The notes under the pieces: model-generated
Databases searched by the model: none
The model's input: the letters and a program-made list of their open reading frames with translations, nothing else
Told to the model about the DNA's origin: nothing
Shown here: positions 16,380-23,887 of the stretch, piece by piece
Layout of the letters: each line of letters opens with the position of its first letter
Position numbering within the stretch: the first letter of the stretch is position 1
Source: Chryseobacterium nakagawai
Lineage (GTDB): Bacteria; Bacteroidota; Bacteroidia; Flavobacteriales; Weeksellaceae
Direction of reading: 5' to 3'
Length of the DNA stretch: 64,000 bases
Assembly: GCF_900637665.1 (NCBI RefSeq)
Contig: NZ_LR134386.1
Location: 4,518,501-4,582,500 of the forward strand
Made by a program: the position numbers and the translations under genes

Positions 16380-17009
16380 TTACAAATAATTTTTGCCAAT
16401 AAAAATCAACAGATCTCCTTTTTCATAGGTAATGGAAACCTCATCTTCCACTGCAAAATTCCGGGTTCCGATTCTTGAGGTAATGTTTAAACTTCCATTA
16501 TCCAAGGGCCAATTCAATCCTTTTGTTATAATTTTTTCAGCTGAAGGAAACGGATATAGGGAAACCATTTTATCTTTTATTCCTTTTATTATAAAATTTT
16601 TAGGAATGAAGTAATATTCTGAAAATTCATCATAAAACTTCACTTCCAATTTATCTTTAAATGCATAAGCAACCGTCAGATTTCCTAAAAAGTGATCCTG
16701 CTCACCCCCACTTCCGCCAAAAACATCTACATTCTTCCCTCCTTTTTCAATAATAATATCCAGTGCTTTATAAAAATCAGTGTGATTCTGATCCGGCGTA
16801 TGGATAAATTTTTCCTGGTAAATATTTTCATCAGATCCGGAATGGGAATCAAAATCACCGGAAATAAAATCCAGTTTATCTAAAGGAAATCCGATCCTTT
16901 TGAGATAATGAAAAGCACCATCTGTACAGGCAATCAAATCATAATAATCCGGATTTGGAAAAGTTCTGGGAGCTTCTCCGTTGATGAAAAGTAATACTTT
17001 ATCTCTCAT
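16380..17009 (-). CDS. Thiamine pyrophosphokinase
   Basis: 209 aa. Motifs of the ThiN family are present: GDFDS (51-55) for metal/ATP, DQNHTDFYKAL (73-83) and GGSGGEQDH (98-106). The C-terminal beta-sandwich that binds thiamine follows from about 140. It transfers pyrophosphate from ATP to thiamine, giving thiamine diphosphate in the cytosol. Its start overlaps the end of the cobalamin adenosyltransferase gene by 11 nt, indicating translational coupling. Confidence 0.9.
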   Translation of the reverse strand: MRDKVLLFINGEAPRTFPNPDYYDLIACTDGAFHYLKRIGFPLDKLDFISGDFDSHSGSDENIYQEKFIHTPDQNHTDFYKALDIIIEKGGKNVDVFGGSGGEQDHFLGNLTVAYAFKDKLEVKFYDEFSEYYFIPKNFIIKGIKDKMVSLYPFPSAEKIITKGLNWPLDNGSLNITSRIGTRNFAVEDEVSITYEKGDLLIFIGKNYL

Positions 17010-17568
17010 TCGGGTTCCAATATTCTTCCGGTTCGTTGTTTAATTTTGATATATACCTTGCCAATACGAAAAGATAATCTGATAATCTGTTTAAATATTT
17101 TATTAATTCAGGACGTACCTCTTCAGCCTCATTTAAGAACACCAATGAACGTTCTGCTCTTCTACAGATGGTTCTTGCCGCATGTAAAAAGGTTGCAGGT
17201 TTTCCACCTCCGGGAAGAATAAAATATTGAAGAGGTTCCAGCTTTTCGTCAAAAATATCCATCCACTGCTCCAATTCCTCGATTTCTGTTTCTGAAATAA
17301 TGATGGGAAGACGCGATTTTCCGTTTGCCAACATCAGTTTATCTACAGGTGTTGCCGCTTCTGAACCTACCGTGAATAAATCAAACTGGATTTTTTTCAA
17401 TTGTCTCAAAACTTCTTCATCCTCAATATGACTTTTTGCAATTCCGATGAATGAATTAAGCTCATCTATATTTCCATAGCTGTCAACTCTTGCACTGGCT
17501 TTGGAAACTCTTGTTCCGCCATAAAGTGCCGTCTGACCTTTATCTCCTGTTTTTGTATAAATTTTCAT
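16999..17568 (-). CDS. Cob(I)yrinic acid a,c-diamide adenosyltransferase (PduO/MMAB type)
   Basis: 189 aa from ATG 17568; a longer frame extends to 17658 but the conserved N-terminus (MKIYTKTGDKGQTALYGG, the ATP-binding loop) starts here. Also visible are the RVDSYGNIDELNS motif and TICRRAERSLV near the C-terminus. It forms the cobalt-carbon bond of adenosylcobalamin. It is the first gene of a two-gene unit with thiamine pyrophosphokinase. No cobalamin riboswitch fold was recognised in the 5' region. Confidence 0.92.
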   Translation of the reverse strand: MKIYTKTGDKGQTALYGGTRVSKASARVDSYGNIDELNSFIGIAKSHIEDEEVLRQLKKIQFDLFTVGSEAATPVDKLMLANGKSRLPIIISETEIEELEQWMDIFDEKLEPLQYFILPGGGKPATFLHAARTICRRAERSLVFLNEAEEVRPELIKYLNRLSDYLFVLARYISKLNNEPEEYWNPNER

Positions 17569-17654
17569 AGTACTAAAATACCTTTTTTTGGACAATGTAA
17601 AAAGTAAAATGTATTTATGATAGGTATGTAACACTATTATTAGAATATATTTAG

Positions 17655-17845
17655 CCACAAAAGGCGCAAAAGTTTTTAAACACTTAAGTTATTTTGAGTG
17701 ACCACTAACTGCTTGAGAAGTGTACTAAAGTTTTCTGAAAATCTCCGATTTCCAACCATATTTCAATTGAAAGACTGTACACATTCCCTCTTCATCAGAG
17801 AAATGGCAAAAATTCAAAGTTTTTTTGTCGGAGTCGTCTTAGACT
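17655..17845 (+). repeat. Dispersed repeat family A, copy 3
   Basis: Begins CCACAAAAGGCGCAAAAGTT, followed by TTTAAACACTTAAGTTATTTT (shared nearly exactly with copy 1), CTAACTGCTTGAGAAGTGTAC, AAATCTCCGATTTCC, ATATTTCAATTGAAAG, and TTTTTTTGTCGGAGTCGTCT. It occupies the space between the divergently placed adenosyltransferase start and the terminator at 17870; nothing else is seen there. Confidence 0.7.
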
Positions 17846-17869
17846 CTCGTAATGACTCTTATATAAAAC

Positions 17870-17887
17870 GGCCGGCAAAAGCCGGCC
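17870..17887 (-). terminator. Terminator of the 194-aa lipoprotein gene
   Basis: Stem GGCCGGC/GCCGGCC with an AAAA loop; on the minus strand it is followed by GTTTTATAT. Confidence 0.75.
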
Positions 17888-17895
17888 AATCCAAA

Positions 17896-18480
17896 TTATT
17901 TATTTACCTCTACGTATTGTATGATGGTCTGGTTTTTTGGGTTGTAGATAAGGGTACTACTGTTAGGAAATCTTTTCAGCTTATAATACTGAATACTTTT
18001 ATCTGTTTTAATATCTTCTAAAAAGCTTGTATCAAAAGTATTATTTGGAAGAAATTTGGAAAGAAGACTTATTTTATTGATAATACTTTGTCCATCAATT
18101 TTTCTTGCTGTTTTATCCGATTTTTCTTCATTAGAAGTTGCCTGATTTTCTAAAAAAGGAAGCAATACTGCAATGTCTGCTTTGTATTTAAAGATATAAC
18201 CTTCGGTTCCTGTAGGAAGTTTTATTTTTTTTCCTTTTTCTTCTGAAATCATATCAGATCCGGCGTTAGGAAAAACAGTATTGAACTTTACATCCTCAGA
18301 ATTAGTTAGTGAATTAATAGATTCATTCACTGTTTTTTTAACAGTCTCTTCTACTGCTTCCTGAGCTTTCTGCTGTATCTTTTCTGTGGTTTCCTGAACT
18401 GTTTGATCTATCTTGTCTTCAATTTTATTACATGATACTAATAAAAAAGCGGCCATAACAGGCAAAATATACTTCTTCAT
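17896..18480 (-). CDS. Putative lipoprotein with coiled-coil N-terminus
   Basis: 194 aa. Signal ends in the lipobox LLVSC (C17). Residues 20-65 are a repetitive Gln/Glu/Lys/Thr/Val helix (KIDQTVQETTEKIQQKAQEA) that should form a coiled coil; the rest is a mixed region with no family I recognise. Expected to be membrane-anchored in the periplasm or on the outer membrane. Single-gene unit with its own terminator. Function unknown. Confidence 0.7.
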   Translation of the reverse strand: MKKYILPVMAAFLLVSCNKIEDKIDQTVQETTEKIQQKAQEAVEETVKKTVNESINSLTNSEDVKFNTVFPNAGSDMISEEKGKKIKLPTGTEGYIFKYKADIAVLLPFLENQATSNEEKSDKTARKIDGQSIINKISLLSKFLPNNTFDTSFLEDIKTDKSIQYYKLKRFPNSSTLIYNPKNQTIIQYVEVNK

Positions 18481-18590
18481 AATTCTAAATAATCATTTTC
18501 TTTTTATTAATATACTTATCTTAAACGGAAAAGTAGTCTTTAATATTTTAGCAAAGAAATAAAATATTTTTTCATCATCAAAAATCCTAC

Positions 18591-18606
18591 TGACAAACTG
18601 TTGTCA
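18591..18606. promoter_or_regulatory. Candidate operator in the dinB-family promoter
   Basis: TGACAA-ACTG-TTGTCA inverted repeat, 11 nt upstream of the -7 box at 18618. A related inverted repeat (TTGTTGAC...GTCAACAA) precedes the adjacent WYL regulator gene. Confidence 0.45.
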
Positions 18607-18617
18607 TCACCCGCTCA

Positions 18618-18625
18618 TACCTTTG
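18618..18625 (+). promoter_or_regulatory. -7 box of the DinB-family gene
   Basis: TACCTTTG, exact TAnnTTTG match, 31 nt before the ATG; a candidate operator covers the -33 region. Confidence 0.55.
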
Positions 18626-18656
18626 TATCAACAATAACAAACAAAAACGATACATT

Positions 18657-19148
18657 ATGACAACTACAGCAACAGCAACCCAGCAATTCATGACTACTGA
18701 GCAATTATTAAAGGATTGGCAAGGGCACAGAAACCTGACAAGAAGAGTAATTGAAGCTTTTCCAGAAAAAGAATTATTTGAATTTTCAATTGGTGGAATG
18801 AGACCATTCGCCAAAATGGCAACAGAACTACTCAATATTGGAGGGGTTGCTTTAAAAGGAATCATTGAAAACAATATGGAAGCTTACAATGAGGAAGGTT
18901 TTACCCCAAAAACCAAAGAAGAACTCCTTAAAAAATGGGATGAAGAAACTGAGGTTATCAATCATTACTTCAGACAAATCACTGAAACGCGCTTCCAGGA
19001 AACGTTTAATTTATTCGGACAATATGAGTTCCCGGTATATGAGAACATTCTTTATTTTGTAGATAACGAAATTCACCACCGTGCACAGGGATATGTTTAT
19101 CTGAGAGCTTTAGGAATTGAACCGCCTTTCTTCTGGGAAAGATTCTAA
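18657..19148 (+). CDS. DinB-family (DinB_2) putative metal-dependent protein
   Basis: 163 aa four-helix bundle. The three metal-ligand histidine regions of the superfamily are recognisable: WQGHRNLTRRV near 22-32, and the C-terminal NEIHHRAQGYVYLRALG. DinB/YfiT proteins bind divalent metal and some are thiol-dependent S-transferases. It is convergent with a WYL/HTH regulator at 19227-20183, a frequent pairing in Bacteroidota, and the two promoters share an inverted-repeat motif, so this gene is probably a regulatory target. Substrate unknown. Confidence 0.85.
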   Translation: MTTTATATQQFMTTEQLLKDWQGHRNLTRRVIEAFPEKELFEFSIGGMRPFAKMATELLNIGGVALKGIIENNMEAYNEEGFTPKTKEELLKKWDEETEVINHYFRQITETRFQETFNLFGQYEFPVYENILYFVDNEIHHRAQGYVYLRALGIEPPFFWERF

Positions 19149-19201
19149 TAAAAGTATCCTTAATAAACCATTTCATCTATTTGCCAATAAAAGTCAATCT
19201 C

Positions 19202-19228
19202 CCTCAGCAGTTTTCTGCTGAGGTTTTT
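19202..19228 (+). terminator. Terminator after the DinB-family gene
   Basis: Stem CCTCAGCAG (19202-19210) with CTGCTGAGG (19215-19223), loop TTTT, then five T. It abuts the stop codon of the converging regulator. Confidence 0.85.
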
Positions 19229-20183
19229 ATTGATGTCTTTCCATCATTTTGACAAGCAATTCGCCCATTCTAACCCGAAGACTTTCCGGCTCAAGGATGG
19301 TGGCATAGTCTGCAAAAGTAATAACCCAGCGGGGAAATCCATCGTTGATCCATTCTGTTTCAAAAGTAAGTTCCATTCCCAAGTCGGTTTCTACTTCTTC
19401 AATCAGACCATAATATTTTTTAGAATTGACAAGGTGAGCCATTATCTTTTTATCTACCAGGAGTTTTGCCTTCACTTTATTCCCATGTGATTTTCTGTAA
19501 TCATTAATCTGGCCATATTCTTGCAAAAAGGGAGTCTGTGTTTTGAAAATCTGCAAAATACGATCTACCCTGAATTGTCTGAAATCTTTCCTCAACGTAC
19601 AGTATGCCATGATATACCAAAAATTAAATTCAAAGAAAATCCCAACCGCTTCAATCGTTCTATTGGTCACTTTTGAATCTACGGTCTGATATTCAATAGT
19701 CAGCTGTGTTTTCTCTGCAATACTTTCCAGAATAATAGGTATTACGTTCTTCAGAGAATCTTCTTCCTTTTGCTGTGTATGAAAATTAAAAACATCGATC
19801 TGTTTTTCAATATTCTGAATCAAATTCTTATCTGAATACCTCAACACTGAACGCACTTTTTCCATCGCGGTCTGATAATGATTTCCCAAACTCTGATGGG
19901 AAAACTTTTGCATAAGCTTTTCAGCAGTAATAAAACTCAAAACCTCTTCTTTAGTAAACATCACCGGTGGAAGCTTATAACCCTCCATCAGAGAGTATCC
20001 GTTTCCTGCTTCTCCAACGATTGGAATTCCTGCATTCTCAAGGGTTTTTACATCCCTATAAATGGTTCTTACACTGACATCGAATTTTTCAGCCAGATCC
20101 TGTGCTCTTACTACAGGTTTAGACTGCAGCTGGGTAAGAATGGCTGTAACGCGGTCGAGTTTCTTTAAATAGTGATCGTTCAT
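19227..20183 (-). CDS. WYL-domain HTH transcriptional regulator (YafY-like)
   Basis: 318 aa. Residues 5-60 are an HTH_11/DeoR-type winged helix (VRAQDLAEKFDVSVRTIYRD). The middle and C-terminal part is a WYL ligand-binding domain (NFWYIMAYCTLRKDFRQFRVDRI, about 205-230) followed by a WCX dimerisation region. WYL regulators sense nucleic acids or small ligands. A TTGTTGAC/GTCAACAA inverted repeat lies 11 nt upstream of its ATG and a similar one controls the DinB-family gene, consistent with autoregulation and control of the neighbour (inference). Confidence 0.88.
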   Translation of the reverse strand: MNDHYLKKLDRVTAILTQLQSKPVVRAQDLAEKFDVSVRTIYRDVKTLENAGIPIVGEAGNGYSLMEGYKLPPVMFTKEEVLSFITAEKLMQKFSHQSLGNHYQTAMEKVRSVLRYSDKNLIQNIEKQIDVFNFHTQQKEEDSLKNVIPIILESIAEKTQLTIEYQTVDSKVTNRTIEAVGIFFEFNFWYIMAYCTLRKDFRQFRVDRILQIFKTQTPFLQEYGQINDYRKSHGNKVKAKLLVDKKIMAHLVNSKKYYGLIEEVETDLGMELTFETEWINDGFPRWVITFADYATILEPESLRVRMGELLVKMMERHQ

Positions 20184-20193
20184 GTATTGACAC

Positions 20194-20218
20194 TTGTTGA
20201 CTGAAAATATGTCAACAA
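20194..20218. promoter_or_regulatory. Candidate autoregulatory operator upstream of the WYL regulator
   Basis: TTGTTGAC (20194-20201) and GTCAACAA (20211-20218), perfect 8-nt arms with a 9-nt spacer, located between the regulator start and the end of the upstream ABC exporter. It lacks a T-tract on either strand, so an operator is more likely than a terminator. Confidence 0.5.
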
Positions 20219-20223
20219 AATTA

Positions 20224-22032
20224 TTAATTTTCTTTAAAAGTATTCACCAGCTTATCAAGATTTAAGCTTCGTGCTGAGGCATCAAAGATTTCACGATAGG
20301 TACCTTCTTTATTATACAATTCATCATGAGTTCCATTTTCTACAACTCTTCCTTTTTTCATCACATAAATCGTATCTGAATCCAGAATCTGAGATAATGA
20401 ATGTGAAATAATGATTACAGTTCTCCCTTCTTTAATGGCATCTAAAGAATTTTTAATTTGTTCAGTAGCAATGGCATCCAGACTTGCTGTAGGTTCATCC
20501 AGGAATATAATTGGAGGGTCTTTTAGAAACAGTCTTGCAATAGCAATTCTCTGTTGTTGCCCTCCAGAAAGCTGGGTGGCGTCATGTTGATAACCGGTAG
20601 GAAGATCCATAATCTGATCATGAAGATATGCCTTTTTAGCTGCAGCCTTAATTTCTTCAAAGCTAGCATTCATATCTCCGTAGCGGATATTGTCTTCAAT
20701 ACTTCCCTGAAAAATGTGGTTTTTTTGAAGAACCAGTCCCAGATCGCTTCTCAGAAATGTATTATCAAATTCATTTAGATTTACATCATCCAGCAGAATT
20801 TCTCCTGAATCCGGCAAATAAAATTTACAAAGCAGATTAATTACCGTTGATTTTCCGGCCCCACTTAGTCCTACCAATGCAGTCGTTTTGCCGTTTTCAA
20901 TTTTCATAGAAACATCGTGTAAGGCTTGTGTTCCGTTAGGATAAGTAAAGTTTACATTTTTCAGTTCAAAAGTTCCTTTAATTTTCTTTTCAACAAAACT
21001 TCCATTCGGTTCTGCTTCATTGTCTGCATTCAGAATATCAAAATATCCTTCAGCATAGATCATCGCATCATTCATATCATCATAAATCCTGTGTAATTGT
21101 CGAATGGGTGCTGATACATTGTTGAAAAGCATAATATGAAGCATAATTGCCCCAATGGTCATCTGCTGATCGAGTACCAGGTATACCGTTAAAAGGATAA
21201 TTAAAACCACTCCAAACTGTTCTATGAAAGTTTTTAATCCATCATAAATAAAGTTGGTTCTTCTGGTGAACATCTGGCTTTCCATCAGCTGCATCTGCAG
21301 ATCATATTGTTTTTTACCTTCAAATTTTTCACGAACAAAACTTTTAATGACCATAATGGAATTGACAAGATTCAAAAGACCAGAAGTTTTCTTCTCCCTT
21401 TGATTTCTGAGTTGCCGGCGTACCCCACTCAATTTCTTAGCCTGCAGCGAACTTATGTAAAAATAGATCGGAACAATAATAGTAGAAACAGCTCCCACGT
21501 ATACATTCTGCATGTACATAATGATAAGCGCAATGATAGCATTGGAAAAAAGCGGAAGAATATCAATAAAAAAATTCTGTACTAGCTTTGTTAAACTTTC
21601 AATACCGCGGTCAATTCTGATTTGTAACTTTCCAGATTCGTGGTTTTCATCATTGAAGTATGCCACCCGATAGCCCAAAATTTTATCAATGGCAGATTGT
21701 GCCAGCACAGAACTGACATTAATTCTAATCTTTTCCCCATAAAACTTCTGCCCGAAGTTGATAAAAATATTCAACAGCTCCTTTCCCAGTAAAATAATAG
21801 AAATAATGATCAGGATATGAATTCCTTCTGTCATCGGATGAGGAAGATGAGTAAGCTTGGTTACCTCATCTACTGTATACTTCAATACAATTGGGTTTAC
21901 CTGTGCTGCCAAAGCCCCAAGAAATGTAAGAAACAAAGTTCCGTAAATCATCGGCCGATAAGGTCTGATGAATGGAACAAGTTGTTTATAAATCCCAAAT
22001 AAAGTAACTGTTCTGTTGAATGGTTTTGCCAT
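20224..22032 (-). CDS. ABC exporter, fused membrane and ATPase domains (MsbA-like)
   Basis: 602 aa. Residues 20-320 carry six transmembrane helices (type IV exporter fold); residues 345-585 the ATPase with Walker A GLSGAGKST, signature LSGGQQQRIAIARL and Walker B IIFLDEPTASLD. It has no N-terminal C39 peptidase domain, so it is not itself a processing exporter for double-glycine peptides. Likely exports a lipid or drug in the inner membrane as a homodimer. It precedes the WYL regulator on the same strand with 40 nt between them. Confidence 0.88.
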   Translation of the reverse strand: MAKPFNRTVTLFGIYKQLVPFIRPYRPMIYGTLFLTFLGALAAQVNPIVLKYTVDEVTKLTHLPHPMTEGIHILIIISIILLGKELLNIFINFGQKFYGEKIRINVSSVLAQSAIDKILGYRVAYFNDENHESGKLQIRIDRGIESLTKLVQNFFIDILPLFSNAIIALIIMYMQNVYVGAVSTIIVPIYFYISSLQAKKLSGVRRQLRNQREKKTSGLLNLVNSIMVIKSFVREKFEGKKQYDLQMQLMESQMFTRRTNFIYDGLKTFIEQFGVVLIILLTVYLVLDQQMTIGAIMLHIMLFNNVSAPIRQLHRIYDDMNDAMIYAEGYFDILNADNEAEPNGSFVEKKIKGTFELKNVNFTYPNGTQALHDVSMKIENGKTTALVGLSGAGKSTVINLLCKFYLPDSGEILLDDVNLNEFDNTFLRSDLGLVLQKNHIFQGSIEDNIRYGDMNASFEEIKAAAKKAYLHDQIMDLPTGYQHDATQLSGGQQQRIAIARLFLKDPPIIFLDEPTASLDAIATEQIKNSLDAIKEGRTVIIISHSLSQILDSDTIYVMKKGRVVENGTHDELYNKEGTYREIFDASARSLNLDKLVNTFKEN

Positions 22033-22087
22033 GGATATAAGATAAAGGTCTTTAGTAAAATTAAGCCTTTTTTAAAACAAATCATGA

Positions 22088-22112
22088 AAAAGCCTGTACA
22101 ATACAGGCTTTT
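22088..22112. terminator. Terminator between the baeRF-like gene and the ABC exporter
   Basis: Stem AAAAGCCTGTA (22088-22098) with TACAGGCTTTT (22102-22112) and a CAA loop; T-rich on both strands. It ends the minus-strand gene at 22137. Confidence 0.85.
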
Positions 22113-22136
22113 TTATTTCAAAAAAAGAAGTTTTAT

Positions 22137-23216
22137 TTAATATCTTGTCTTTAATACAATCTTTCCTAATTCTAAAAGCTCTTCCTGATGGGTAAAATAA
22201 ACTCTCCCCTTTTTGGAAAAAACATCCCAAGCAATGATAGAAACAATATCATCAATAACTCCCGGCTCTTTTGAATTATCCTCATATTCGAATGTTCTTT
22301 CATCAATCATTCTTACTGACTGCTCGTAATCCTGATGAACTATTAACAGATCACCTCTTCCATCTATAGCTGCTTGGTAGATTTCCTGAAGATCGGTAAG
22401 AACAGTCCCTTGAGAAACCGCTTCTTTGATTTCTTCAATTGCTAAAGTGCGTTTCTCTTTTTGTTGACTCTTGATAATCTCATAAGCTTGTTCTACAATG
22501 TGATGTTCTTCTGCAGATTCATAATTTTTATGATCGTGGCCAATATAAATTTGAGGTAAATCAGCTACTTCTATAAGCTTACTGAAATTATCTGTTGTAC
22601 TGATAACCACAACATTTAAGCTTGACGTCTTATGAATTTCAACAACCGATTTATCTATTCTATTAAAATACTCTTTAATCTGATTATCAACCTGTTTCGC
22701 ATCACTTCTCACATCAGAATGTGTTATATAAAAAGGATTTTTAGGAAATGGAAAGCCTTCATTTCTAACTTCTTTCACTATAGAATCATTCAATGCTTCA
22801 TAAAGTTTAGTCCCACTTTGTGTCAAAACCAAAATAAGGTATTCCTCAGCTCTTACTGTCGCTTTGATAATTGGTCTTACAGCAAATTTATCATCTATTT
22901 CCACCATATTTTCCCGGGTTTCCCAAGTTAATTTTATAATTTCTTCCGTGTCATTTGATAAGAAAATATGTAAACTCTCAAGGTTGTGCTGATGGTCAAT
23001 TTTTTCGGAAATATTTTCTATTTTTTCCAAAATTTCAGATACTGGCCTTTTCCCAAATTCATCTATAATCCTGTTTTCAGCTTCTTTTAGAAGATTTTTA
23101 AGAATAATTTCGTCCTGTTGATTGTCCGGATGTGTACGATGTGTGTTAAGTGAAATCGTTACACACGGATTATTCTTTTCGTTTGCTAATTTTTGTAATA
23201 TTTCTTTTAATGCCAT
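22137..23216 (-). CDS. baeRF-type release-factor-like protein (possible ribosome hibernation factor)
   Basis: 359 aa, no signal or membrane segment. The layout matches the bacterial archaeo-eukaryotic release-factor (baeRF3-like) group related to Balon: an N-terminal domain (1-140, VTISLNTHRTHPDNQQ), a middle domain around 150-270, and a C-terminal domain with conserved RGDLLIVHQD (about 290) and WDVFSKKGRVYF (about 335). Balon-type proteins occupy the ribosomal A site during stress. I recognise the family by overall pattern, not by a single catalytic motif, so subfamily is uncertain. It is 19 nt downstream of a small membrane protein gene, likely co-transcribed. Confidence 0.6.
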   Translation of the reverse strand: MALKEILQKLANEKNNPCVTISLNTHRTHPDNQQDEIILKNLLKEAENRIIDEFGKRPVSEILEKIENISEKIDHQHNLESLHIFLSNDTEEIIKLTWETRENMVEIDDKFAVRPIIKATVRAEEYLILVLTQSGTKLYEALNDSIVKEVRNEGFPFPKNPFYITHSDVRSDAKQVDNQIKEYFNRIDKSVVEIHKTSSLNVVVISTTDNFSKLIEVADLPQIYIGHDHKNYESAEEHHIVEQAYEIIKSQQKEKRTLAIEEIKEAVSQGTVLTDLQEIYQAAIDGRGDLLIVHQDYEQSVRMIDERTFEYEDNSKEPGVIDDIVSIIAWDVFSKKGRVYFTHQEELLELGKIVLKTRY

Positions 23217-23235
23217 AATGATATATTTTTGTGAT

Positions 23236-23427
23236 TTATCTTTTTCTAAAAACTTTTGATGTATAATATCCTAATGCAAAAACAGCTAATATCAATACAA
23301 TAAGAGGCAATTCAAACTTCATGGTCATAAACTTTACCATAACGCTTTCTAGGTTCTGTATGATAAATATTATGAGGAGGATTATCATTAGGATATCAAT
23401 AATTTTTTTAATGTTAATATTCTTCAT
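23236..23427 (-). CDS. Small two-helix membrane protein (LapA/DUF1049-like)
   Basis: 63 aa with two hydrophobic helices (about residues 10-30 and 38-57) joined by a short loop and ending in the basic tail YYTSKVFRKR. The arrangement resembles LapA-domain proteins, which in E. coli act with LapB in lipopolysaccharide assembly. Located immediately upstream of the baeRF-like gene and probably the first gene of that unit. Family call is by layout, with moderate certainty. Confidence 0.6.
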   Translation of the reverse strand: MKNINIKKIIDILMIILLIIFIIQNLESVMVKFMTMKFELPLIVLILAVFALGYYTSKVFRKR

Positions 23428-23842
23428 TTGGGTTATTTTACATATTAGACAATCTATACCTGATCACATCTGAATTCAATTGAGGATTTAATGATTATTT
23501 ATTTCGTTACATTTTCTCATTCAGCTTCTTTGATCGGAATTATTCTACTAAAGTGACATTGTCAATCTATAAATCACCATCTCCCCTCGCAAGAACATCT
23601 GAGGTTTAAAGTATAACGAATTAATATGGATAAACATCAAACTAGTTAAATAAGAAAGTAACAACAGAAATGAAATAGTTTTAATGTTTATATCTTCTAT
23701 AATAACATTGCGCATTATTCAAACGTTCGATTAAATAATTACAATTTAATAGATATTATAAATTACAAAATCTAAGCCAAAAGGCATTATTTTATATTAA
23801 TTCATTAATACTTCTAATATTTTAATACAATTTGACAAAAAA
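23428..23842. other. AT-rich intergenic region, no gene recognised
   Basis: About 415 nt between the small membrane protein start and the lptB terminator. No open frame, tRNA-like fold or repeat copy was recognised. It must hold the promoter of the 23427 gene, but no TAnnTTTG box is obvious within 60 nt of it, which could mean use of an alternative sigma factor. Confidence 0.5.
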
Positions 23843-23869
23843 AAACCATCATCATATAGACAATGGTTT
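23843..23869 (-). terminator. Terminator of lptB
   Basis: On the minus strand AAACCAT...ATGGTTT with a 13-nt loop followed by a run of T. The gene ends at 23888. Confidence 0.75.
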
Positions 23870-23887
23870 GAATACTATTTTAATTTG

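Noticed and set aside
17569..17658. 30-residue extension of the cobalamin adenosyltransferase
   Set aside because: The family begins at MKIYTKTGDKG; the extension is hydrophobic and runs into repeat A.
17569..17895. Cobalamin or thiamine riboswitch upstream of the adenosyltransferase/thiamine pyrophosphokinase unit
   Set aside because: No B12-box or TPP-type conserved core was seen; the interval is accounted for by repeat A copy 3 and a terminator.
20224..22032. ABC exporter as the secretion system for the double-glycine peptides
   Set aside because: It has no N-terminal C39 peptidase domain and is separated by several unrelated genes and terminators.
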